A stretch of DNA of 64,000 bases from positions 11,700,326 to 11,764,325 of the forward strand of contig OY282609.1 of assembly GCA_958298945.1 (NCBI GenBank). The letters are read 5' to 3'. Within the stretch, counting starts at the first letter, position 1. Every line of letters starts with the position of its first letter. This stretch comes from Atherix ibis. Lineage: Eukaryota; Arthropoda; Insecta; Diptera; Athericidae. A model generated the notes under the pieces. The model was not told the DNA's origin. It saw nothing but the letters and a program-made list of their open reading frames with translations, and made no database searches. Below are positions 9,086 through 18,545 of this stretch, piece after piece. A program made the translations under genes and the position numbers.

Positions 9086-10690
9086 ATATTTTAAAAATAA
9101 CAGCCAATTTGATAATTTTTCAGTTGTAGTTTTTGTCTTCGTTTCTACAAACAGTTATACTGTACGAAATAGCATATCATTTAGGCGTTAATTTATTTTA
9201 TTCTGGATGAATTTTCGCATTCATATTAGAAATATTGGAATTAAAACAAATTTTATTAATTCTGCAATAGAAAAATACAAATTTTAAAATGGAAATATTC
9301 GTAATATATTTATATATGTATGTATAAAATAAATAAGTTTTTAATTTTATATCTATGAATATGTTTCAAAGTATTTTTTTAAATTAGTATATTTATATGT
9401 AAACTAATAACACATGTCTTTTTCATTATTTTAAATTTACATATGTATATAGATATACATATATTCTTAAGCTTATTTTTATTTTTTATGTGATTTGCTG
9501 TGATTTTCTTCTATGTTTTGAATGCTTGTATGTATTTTTAATTTGATTTATTCAAAAAATAGAAATTATTATTGTTTTTGGCGATGGTCTTTTCGATATA
9601 TTTATCAATTATTTTCTATAGAAAAAAATTGGCTAAAAGAAAATGTTTTTTGGGGTCACAAACAAGATTTTTGTTCCATTTTTCGGCTTATATAAAGATA
9701 TTAAATTGGGGCTCTGATATGTTATGGAGAATATAAACACAAGAAACTTTTGTTCCAGAAGTTTTTTTTAAAATTTCGAAAATGCCGTCGATTTCGAAAA
9801 TATAAGTTTTTTTGGAGGGTCTTGTTCATATTTAACTATCATCCGTAAGGACTTCAAAATTTAGATAGGCTTTTAATTTATTACAAAGAAAAGAAGTTTG
9901 GCTTCCATACCATTTTTTTTTTGATTTTTTAAACTGTTATTTTTTGAGAAAATAGCGTTTAAAAATAATCAATTTTCTAAAAAAATTGACTAAGTTTGAC
10001 CCTAGAAAAATATTAGTAATAGTATTACTCCTTAGCTTTTAAGCAATAACTAATATGATTCGAAAATATAACGGTAAGTACCCAAAACCTTAATTTTAAA
10101 ATGTTTTTTTCAAATTTTGAAAAATTGTTTTTTTTTTAAAGTCTCCAAATATCCTTGGTGCGAGATGTGTTCAGGTAAATAAATAGCCATTTATTGGAAA
10201 TACGAAGAAAAATAATTAAAAAATCACGGAAGTGATGTGTACTTGTCCTAGTTTTAGCCGATTGAAATAGGTTAATTTTCGGGTAGTTTTTGGGCTATAA
10301 CTCAAAAGGGACACTGCCGACAGGACTTTCGACCAGATTCCGACAAAGGACTCGTCGAGACCACCCGTTTGAAGTATCATTTATTTTTATCAAAGAAGAA
10401 AATAATTCGACCAATTGAATACTCGAATATCACTTCGCACCTAGAAAAAATATAAAATTGCTCGGCCACAGGCTGCTCATTTTTGCGATGCTGCTGCTGT
10501 AAAGTAATTTGTATGTGTCGCCCATACAATTAAAACAGGTTGCGTCGCCCATACAATTCGTGAGATGAAAAAATTTCCGAGAGGTCAACCCGTCCACGTA
10601 CAAAGCCACACCAGTTCCTGCTTAAACTCATTAATTAATTCGACGATCTAATGACTCGGCTAAACATGTTATTGTATGTATGTATGTAAA
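9086..10690. other. Unassigned AT-rich region with a GC-richer end
   Basis: No gene found. About 9600-10150 is T/A-homopolymer rich. 10290-10660 is richer in GC (CTCGTCGAGACCACCCG, GATGCTGCTGCTG) and contains two copies of GTCGCCCATACAATT about 34 bp apart near 10518-10560. It looks like decayed mobile DNA but could not be assigned. Confidence 0.4.
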
Positions 10691-11250
10691 GGGTTTTCGA
10701 ATAAGAGTGATATGATTTCTTTTTTTTAAAAACACACTAATTGTTAAGGAAATTGTGGCACGTAGCGCCGTCTTGTTGGAAACAGATGTTGTCAAGATCA
10801 ACTTCTTCCAATTTCGGCCATAAAAAGTTGGTTATCATCTATCTATACCGCTCGCCATTGACAGTAACGGTGCTACCAGCTTCATTTCGAAAGAAGTACG
10901 GAGCGATAATTCCATCAGACCAAAAACCACACCAAACTGTCAATTTAGGTAAATGTAATGGGTGTTCATGAATAATTTGTAGATTTTCTTCGCACCAGAA
11001 TCGACAGTTTTGTTTATTTACCGCACCACTCAAATGAAAGTGAGCCTAATCGGAGATTATTTTCTTAAAAAAACCGTTATCGATTTCAAGTTGTTCCAAG
11101 ACAAAATAAGCAAATTCACGACGTTTACGATGGTCCAATGGCTTCAGTTGATGAAATTGTAAACACTACTGAATACAATGAAAAAAAGACAGATCATGAC
11201 ATATTACAAATGGCCGAAACGTCACTTAGAAATCATATAGGGGAAAACCC
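10691..11250 (-). mobile_element. DD41D mariner-type element, internally deleted (family A, copy 2)
   Basis: A 560-bp element with the same terminal inverted repeats as 163-1017 (GGGTTTTCGAATAAGAGTG at left, ...GGGGAAAACCC at right), lying in reverse orientation. The minus strand encodes a central transposase piece: EFAYFVLEQLEIDNG, a SD*AHFHLSGAVNKQN stretch with a stop in the first catalytic region, LTVWCGFWSDGIIAPYFF, TVTVNGERYR, then a shifted frame with FQQDGATCH (second Asp). It breaks off there and joins the right-end sequence. It lacks the third Asp and the C-terminus, the part that copy 1 keeps. Confidence 0.88.
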
Positions 11251-11705
11251 TATATTTATTACTAAAGGGTACCTAAACCTCGCCAGACGCTTGCGCATCC
11301 ATCTGCTCAGGCGGTTTGGCTGTCCTGTCGCAATACATATCGTCCTGAATCGTCCAATTATCGCCGAAACTACCCTCCTAATCCCCGTTCTGTCCCTAGA
11401 TCATCATTTTATTCCGTTTCCCTTCCCTTTTTTTTACTTTATTACACTTTCATTTTATATCCCTCCAATATACACCTTCATTTTTATACCATTCATAGAT
11501 ACACATATTTATTTTCCCTTGTTCCAATTTATAACCATATATTCCACTTTTACAATCCCATTACCATTTTTCCTGTCTTAATCTTTATACATAGCCATTC
11601 ACCAACTAGAGCAGCCATGACGACGACCCCGTATCCCTTTAGACGCCTCTTACGACAGGCAGGAAATACCGTAGGGCTATTCTTTAACTCCGACCCTACC
11701 CGGAG
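11251..11705 (+). mobile_element. Retroposon fragment with a SINE/LINE-like 3' tail
   Basis: GC-richer sequence directly abutting the transposon at 11250. Its end (about 11620-11700) contains CCTCTTACGACAGGCAGG followed by ATACCGTAGGGCTATTCTTT. From memory this resembles a 3' tail shared by several invertebrate SINEs and their partner LINEs, but I cannot confirm the family. An open frame at 11138-11581 runs into it from the transposon and matches nothing recognisable. Confidence 0.45.
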
Positions 11706-13166
11706 GACATGTTATTGTATTCGACTAATCAAAACTTCTACTTAACTTACTTGAATTGGAATTTTTGATAAAAAAATTTTTTATTTCAAATTGGACACTT
11801 GTTGACCTGGATGTTTGTTGTTGACTGTAAATTGAAAATTGGTTTGTTGATTGGAAATTAAACATTGAAAAAAATGCGAATGCGCGGATTTCAACAACGA
11901 ACAACCCCCGGTTCATATCTGATCATCCATCCATGTTTGTTTGTTTTTTGTTAACGGTCCATCGACCTTGGTAGACGCCTCGGCATCCATTTGATGAGGC
12001 CGAAATGAAAGGATTTTGAAGTACAATATAAAGTAAAGTGGTGTTATGTAATTATTGCAATTGGTTCTTATCAGAGCCTCTAAAAATATGATGAACGAAG
12101 TTCGTTTTCTTTTTTTTTTTTACTCAATGTAAAAGAAATTCGTCTCTTTAATGTACTTAATTTTATTTTTGGTTCTGAAAACAACCGTTGTTTTTTGTGT
12201 ATTTTCTTTTTCATTTTTTTAAATTTAATTTTATCTTTTTCTTTAAAATTATTTTGCTTTTCTTTTTTACTGATTTTATTTTTTATGTTTCGCCGTGAAT
12301 GTGGATGAATTTTATGGTAAATGGGTTTGTTGATTGGCAATTGACAAATGAAACACAGACAATGAGTTTTGCTAGAAACTAGTTGAATACTCCGATGCAT
12401 TCATGGCGAAAAAAACATTCTTCTGTAGTGTTTATTTAAATCGGCACTCAGTAATGCACAATCCAAAAATTATTCTTTAAAAAATGACTAATGCTCATAA
12501 AAGATATTTTGAAAGTTGTTTAAAAATTTTTTCCAATCACTAATTACTTTATTTTATTTAATAGAAAAAAGCCCAAACGCTACTTTTATCAAGTAAATAA
12601 TTACACTTTTATTTACAGATATTTTATTTGAGTACCAAACTAAAGGCATTGTAAAAATTATTCCCAAAGAATGGTCAGCCAATAATATCCGATTCTGTTC
12701 ATTTGTTTTTTTATCAACACTATTACTTTTCTCTGTAAATTTTGTTTTAATTAATTACAATTCCAAAAAAATTTCTTTTTATTATTTTTATCAGAAATTT
12801 ATTATTGAATTGTAATATTTTAATTTTTCACATGGACACAAATTGTTATTGCAGGCAGCATCTAAGATATTCTGAAAACGAGCTGTCAAAATTTCTTGTT
12901 GTTCCTTAAATACCCAATAGGTTACGCAAAATTAGCTAAAACCTTACAAAGTAAAAAAGAAATTTACTTTTATTAGCGGCATCTAGTATTTCAATTAAAC
13001 TTTAACTCGCTGTCATTTTACTTACCTGCAAGATTTCTTCGGCCAACACAAGAATCTAATGGCGGCACTGTTTAATCTCAGAATATAATTAATATAAATT
13101 TTAATCAATTGTATCGAGATTTTTACCAAATACAATAAATTTACTTAGTTTGAGTTAATAATAGAA
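11706..13166. other. E2f2 upstream region
   Basis: Low-complexity T-rich DNA (12100-12260) with two related phrases GGTTTGTTGATTGG (about 11838 and 12325), suggesting an old internal duplication. A 21-bp string at 12133-12153 recurs exactly in E2f2 intron 3 (14179-14199). The promoter should lie at 12850-13160. No TATA box stands out, and GAATCTAATGGCGGCACTG near 13052-13070 is the most GC-rich part. Confidence 0.4.
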
Positions 13167-14894
13167 ATGTCTGGTTTCACACGAAAACGCTTAAATGGCT
13201 CTTTAGTTGGTTTAACAAAAAAATTTGTGTCACTGTTGAAAAATGCCAAAAATGGAACATTAGACTTAAAATACGTGAGTTAAATAATATCTTAAGACAT
13301 TTGTGTAATGTACTATTAAAAAACATAATTTAGAAAATATTCAAAATTGTCGGTTGAGTTTAATCACTTTTAATAAAATCAAAGAATTCCGCCATCATAT
13401 CTGTTCTAATCAAGGCGCCAAATTTCAACATTTTCCTAAATTATTTTTTAAAATGCACTGAATATATTTATATAAAAAGCTTTTTTTTTTAATTTTAGGC
13501 TGCACACGTTCTTTCTGTCCAAAAACGGCGAATATATGACATCACAAATGTTCTCGAAGGGATCGGCCTTTTGACCAAAAAAAACCATAGCAGTATGGTG
13601 CAATGGAGGTAAAAATACGATTTCCAATCCCTGCTCCACCACTATTGATGTATACGAGGAGAGTTTTCGTTACTCATTAACATAAAAAAATTTCGGTTTA
13701 CATCAAAATAGTGCACTCGCAACTTTTAGACATACTGTGCTATATTGTATAGTCTTTATTGTCGTTGTGTTCAAGTTCCTAGAAACCTCAAACTACCTGA
13801 GTTCTTTTCCTTAAAAATACTACACTCCTTGTCCTACTTGTGGTGTTCCATAAGTTATTATTATAAAAAATCATAATTTTAATTTTTAAAAAAATTGTTA
13901 TTATTTATTTAGTGGGAAGTCGGATAAGGATGGTTTTGATGAATATGAGGAGATGGTGGGAATTCTAAAAATTGAACAAGAAATCCTGAAAACTCAAGAA
14001 GAGGAACTGGATATCTTATCTATGTATGCTAAACAAAATTTGAAAAATTGTATGGAAGATCCTGCAAATAAATCGTTCGCGTACGTCACTAGAGACGACC
14101 TGCAAAAAGTTTACAAAGGCGATTTAGTGATAACATTAAGGAATTTTGATAGTTTCGAATTGTCCGTAAGTTGAAAATAAGAAATTCGTCTCTTTAATGG
14201 CTATAAATATGATTTAACAGAATTCGTTCTAAAATTCCATTTCTGTTTCATTAGGGAGAAAGTATAGATGATTCAAACCAAGCTAACGTTGTCGCGTATA
14301 ATGGGCGTGCAGTCGACGCTCGATTATTAACAAATAATGGCAAATCAATTATTGATGCTGATATTGCGAAAAATGTAATCGAACATCACTCTAAAAAGAT
14401 AAATAAGATTGATTTTTGATTAATGAAATGAATTTTAGGTGCTAATGGCGTCGGGCAATATGATTGTAAAAGAGGAGGCGTGTCTTAATGAAATTTGCGT
14501 GGAAGATACCAACTCGGACGAATGTGATAAGAGTCCTCCAAGATCTCGGAAACGTCGCCACGGTAGAGAACAAAATAAGCATAACGAGAAAACAAAAAAA
14601 CTGGAAGCCATCGAAGAAGATTACGAGGCAGAGCTACAATTAACAGCCAATATTTTGCTCAAAAGTTACACGTACAATCATTCGTTACGGCGATTTTTTC
14701 CGGATGATAGCGATGATGAAGGTGAATTAAATTTTAGGCCCAAAAATAATAATTAATCTGAAAATTAATTTTATTATATTTTAGATGCTGCGGCCCTGAT
14801 AGCGTTAAATCCGCCTAAAATTCACTATAATTTTGCCTTGGGACAAGATGAAGGCATATGCGAAGTGTTTGATGTACCTGTAGAATCTACATGA
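13167..14894 (+). CDS. E2f2: E2f2-like transcription factor (E2F family repressor)
   Basis: Six exons: 13167-13274, 13499-13608, 13913-14165, 14255-14374, 14439-14721 and 14785-14894. All have GT-AG introns and join to 984 nt (327 aa). Residues about 11-73 are the E2F winged-helix DNA-binding domain, with the signature [15 protein letters not shown] at 46-60. Exons 3-4 give the coiled-coil/marked-box-like middle ([19 protein letters not shown]). Exon 5 is acidic/basic with [10 protein letters not shown]. The C-terminus [17 protein letters not shown] (306-322) is the Rb-family binding motif. Drosophila E2F2 acts with DP and RBF in nuclear repressor complexes; the short product and gene-specific phrases fit E2f2 better than the much longer E2f1. 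The N-terminus is shorter than the fly protein as I recall it. The frame stays open upstream to a possible acceptor at 13147-13148, so an extra 5' exon cannot be excluded. Confidence 0.9.
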
Positions 14895-14904
14895 AATGAT
14901 TTTA

Positions 14905-14910
14905 AATAAA
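14905..14910 (+). terminator. Poly(A) signal of E2f2
   Basis: AATAAA 11 bp after the stop codon. This is close to the stop; no other clear signal is needed to end the transcript before the convergent gene. Confidence 0.5.
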
Positions 14911-15608
14911 ATAGGCTAAAAATTATAAACATTAGTTGTAAGAAAATTCAAAGAATTTGTGATCGTGCCTCAGAGCACAATTTAAGCACCTTTCTTCCTT
15001 TTATTTTTATTGTCGCCGAGTATAGATAAAAAAATAAAGTAAAATAAAAATAATTTATTCAATTTAAATTGGTCGACGTAAGAAATATTTTACTATTTTC
15101 CATAATTGCATGCGAACGTGTTTTTTTAAATTACTCCTTTTGCAGCGTGTTTGATTATATTAATCAATATAATATAATACGCAAATACATAAATTAGATA
15201 TTAATCAATCAGATTAATACGCAAATACATAAATTAGTGATAAGTTTAAGAACGCTATTTTTTTGTAAATATAAAAAAAGCATTTGAATGTAATTAAGTT
15301 TAAGTCAAATTTCTAATTAAATAGATATAGTTTTATTAGTTTAAAGTAAAGCAATAATAATACGTGTAAAGTCATCCATAATAAAAGATTGAGAAACAAA
15401 AAGACTTGGATAATTTTTTTGCATATCTTATCAATTAGGCGTTACGATTTAATGATAGTAAGTTAATTTCTATCAATCATAACAAACCATTGATTTATAA
15501 CAAACTTTTTTCATTGATTCAATGTGAATTTTATTTAAAATTCTACATATCAAATTAAAATCATTGCTTAATCTTTCCAAAAAAAAATACAATTTTGAAA
15601 ATAAACTC
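14911..15608. other. Convergent intergenic spacer
   Basis: About 0.7 kb between two genes transcribed toward each other. It contains a short direct repeat of AATACGCAAATACATAAATTAG (near 15178 and 15217) and the DDX47 3' untranslated region. No additional gene. Confidence 0.55.
15530..15535 (-). terminator. Poly(A) signal of the DDX47 gene
   Basis: AATAAA on the minus strand, about 74 bp after the stop codon at 15609. Confidence 0.5.
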
Positions 15609-17309
15609 TTATTTTCTTTTTTGATTTTTCCCCCCACCTGCTCCTTTAATTCGTTTTCGCGCACCCACGAATTGTTCAGAGTCATCGAAATCATCAGCTG
15701 CACGCTTACCAAATTTACCCTTACCACCTTTCCTATCATCAAGGTCTTTTAGTTGTATTTTGGCTGCTCGTTGCGCTTCACCAACGCGTTCTTGTAATGC
15801 AAGAACCTCATCTTCATCACACTTGTACAATGGCAACTGTTTACCCAATAAATATTCAATACGTTGGTATAATTCAACATCATATTGTGTGACAAAAGTA
15901 ATTGCTTTTCCGGCTCGGCCCGCTCTTGCTGTTCTACCCACTCGATGAATGTAGTCCTTACTGTGGGTTGGAATGTCGAAGTTTAGAACCATATCAACAT
16001 GCGGTATGTCTAAACCTCTGCAAATTCAAACAATTTTTCAGATATTTTCAATTCGCTATGAGAATTATATTTATATAAAAAAAAATTATTTCTAACCTTG
16101 AGGCCACATCTGTTGAAATGAGAATTGAGCGGCTTTTCGATTTGAACTTATTCAATGCGGCCAGGCGCTTATTCTGTGACATTTGACCATGCAAAGGTAT
16201 CGCGGCCAAACCAAGCGCTCGCAATAACAAAGCTGTTCGTACTGTGTTAGCGCATGTACTACAGAATATCATAAAACTATTTCCGGCAAATTCGTTAAGT
16301 ATGTGCACCAAGTAGACGTCTTTATATTTAACCGGTATGAAGATATAATATTGCAATAATTGCTCAACCGTTTGGAATTTATTCGAGACTTCCACCTTGA
16401 CAGGATCCTTTAATGAGGCGCGTTGCAATTTATTTACTTTCTTTGTCATTGTAGCACTAAACAAATATGTGTGTCTCTCTTTGGGTATCACTTGTAATAT
16501 TTTATCAATCTCAACTTCAAAATCCATGTTTAAAATTCGGTCGGCTTCGTCCATTACAAGATATTTAATGGCTTTCAGATTGAAACCTTTGGTGTTTTCT
16601 AAATGATCTAGCAAGCGCCCAGGAGTAGCAATTAAAATGTGTGGCTTCTTTGCTAGTTGAAGCGCCTGAGATACCATATCCATTCCACCAACAATCACGC
16701 AACATTTTACACCAATAAATCCACCTGAAATGAAGAGAATGAATTTAATACATCCAGCATACTTAAGTGATTATTTCCTGTAGACAAAAATTTACCTAAC
16801 GCGTCAAATTGTTCAGAAATTTGGAAGGCCAATTCCCTGGTTGGTGTTAAAATTAAGGCAAAATATCGCTGTGGTGTCTGAAGTAACGACTGCAATATAG
16901 GTAGTGCAAATGCAGCGGTTTTGCCAGATCCGGTCTCAGCCAAGCCAATAATGTCTTTGCCCTGTAGTGCTACTGGAATCGCTTCCTTTTGAATTTTTGA
17001 TGGTGATTTCCATTTTAATTCTTTGCATGCTTCACAAAGTTGATCAATTAAACCCTACAAGCCAGAATACACAAACTTCTTAATTCTATTTGTGGTAATG
17101 ACATTTTTTCTAAGACTTCACAGTTGGTGCTCACTTACCAGATCTTTCCATGTCACATCATCTTGTTTATCAGATTCTTTCTGCGATAATTCTGCGTCCT
17201 CCCCGCTTATATTTTCGTTTTGATCAGAATCGTTTTCCTTACAATTATTGTCGGAATTCTCATTTTCACACTCAATTTCTGAGTCTTGCTCATTCTCCGA
17301 ACTCGACAT
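15609..17309 (-). CDS. DEAD-box RNA helicase DDX47 / Rrp3 (fly CG9253-like)
   Basis: Four exons on the minus strand: 17309-17139, 17054-16796, 16724-16097 and 16017-15609. They join in frame to 1467 nt (488 aa). The N-terminus (1-57) is an acidic Ser/Glu/Asp/Asn tail. The helicase core follows: Q motif around 72-84, Walker A AETGSGKT (96-103), PTRELA (127-132), TPGR (176-179), DEAD (201-204), SAT (232-234) and HRVGRTAR (377-384). The C-tail is basic ([10 protein letters not shown]...GGGKNQKRK), as in nucleolar helicases. DDX47/Rrp3 acts in early pre-rRNA cleavage toward the 18S rRNA. Phrases such as VIVGGMDMV and [22 protein letters not shown] set this subfamily apart from other DEAD proteins. 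All motifs are intact. The start is the only upstream ATG before an E-box-bearing leader. Confidence 0.95.
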
Positions 17310-17317
17310 GGCGTATA

Positions 17318-17323
17318 CACGTG
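17318..17323. promoter_or_regulatory. CACGTG E-box near the DDX47 start codon
   Basis: A perfect CACGTG lies 9 bp upstream of the helicase ATG, with a CAGCTG at about 17338-17343. Drosophila Myc is known to act through promoter-proximal CACGTG sites at ribosome-biogenesis genes. The position fits that pattern, but the transcription start is not known. Confidence 0.45.
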
Positions 17324-17344
17324 CTTTTTGTTTTTAACAGCTGA

Positions 17345-17869
17345 CGATACTGACAACTTTGCGACAATAACGTTTCTGACACTTCAACTTCAAACCGACT
17401 TGTTTAATTTTTTTTATATTGTGACAATTATTAATAATGTTTTGTTTAGAAACATAATTTCTGACTATAATTTAATGTATTTTCAATCTTGATGAATTTA
17501 ATGTAAATATACATGCTATTTTTTCGATCAATTATAATGAACTGAACCATTGTTTTGACAAATACCAAGTTGTTGTCATTAGAAAACCTCACAAAGTCAA
17601 ATATTTTCCTGAAAAATTTTCGAATTAACAATACAACTGTATTAATCAAACTGTTGAATTTGTATACAAATAGGCGCAATTTTTCTTCAACAAATTGTTG
17701 ACCATCTAATACTTTCAATTTTACTATTGAACGCGGATATTTGTCGATTTTTTTTTATTGAGAGGATTATTTAATCTGTAAAGACTGTTTTTTTACGTGT
17801 TAATGATTTTTTTAAATAATTATTATTTTATTGTTAGTTGTGAATATGGCTGCTTTTTATATCAGGGTG
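17345..17869. other. Upstream of DDX47
   Basis: AT-rich. A 90-codon minus-strand open frame (17446-17718) starts with TTG, has no ATG near the front and no recognisable motif, and is judged non-coding. The presumed DDX47 promoter is in 17310-17450. Confidence 0.45.
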
Positions 17870-18545
17870 CTATAATAATTGTATAATTATTCAGAACTTA
17901 ACTAATTTTCTTTTTTCAAATTGGATACCCCCGCGCCCTTTGAATTTAAAAACTATAAAACTATTTACCCTACACACCTATGTGTATTTTTTTTAAAAAA
18001 ACACCCTTAATTACGGATAAAACGTCGTTATTTTTGTATTTGGCGTGAAAACGGTCTTCTAGATCACGAAAGTCAATTACTTTTCAGGTGTTTAGGAATC
18101 TTTTTTCCGACAAAACAGCATTTACGATAAACAGCATTAATCTTTTAAGAGCTTCGGTCCAATGACAGCCTGATCTCGCAAGAGCTCTCATTTGGTGAAC
18201 AAAAATCTATGGTCAGATGAAATCATGCGATTGCCATTCCTTATCTGCTACCCTCTTTTATGAGCAGGATTTTTGTTTATCAAGACTTTCTCAGAATTGT
18301 TTGCTATTCAATAACATTTTTCACAAAAAAACAAAACAAATCCTTTTGTTAGAGTAGTTCCGTATATATATGTTAAAGGTGGTATGCCTTCAAGCTGTGT
18401 ACTGCAATATTTTAAGCTTATCCCTCATAGTGGATAACGAGCAAAAGACTGTTATATAAATGCAAAAGATGAAATATATATATAATAATAAATATTTTCG
18501 AATGGAGGCACTCCCTCACATAGTCCGCAAAATTTTTTTTTAAAA
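17870..18545 (-). repeat. Dispersed unclassified repeat, copy B (inverted relative to copy A)
   Basis: Reverse-complement match to 8138-9085. Read on the minus strand the order is GGAGTGCCTCCATTCG..., TATGAGGGATAAGC..., CTCATAAAAGAGGG..., a middle block unique to B (including CCGAAGCTCTTAAAAG), GACGACG-like TTTTATCCGTAATTAAGG..., GGTATCCAATTTG and TATTATAGCACCCTGAT. B appears less rearranged than A. No protein is encoded. Confidence 0.8.

Noticed and set aside
11138..11581. 147-codon plus-strand ORF
   Set aside because: It runs from inside a transposon end into retroposon-like DNA; the C-terminal part is low-complexity T-rich translation.
12080..12400. Lys-rich 106-codon minus-strand ORF
   Set aside because: Translation of a T-rich low-complexity tract.
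15473..15752. ORFs overlapping the DDX47 3' end
   Set aside because: Other-frame shadows of the helicase gene and its 3' UTR.
17446..17718. 90-codon minus-strand ORF upstream of DDX47
   Set aside because: Begins at TTG, AT-driven composition, no recognisable domain.
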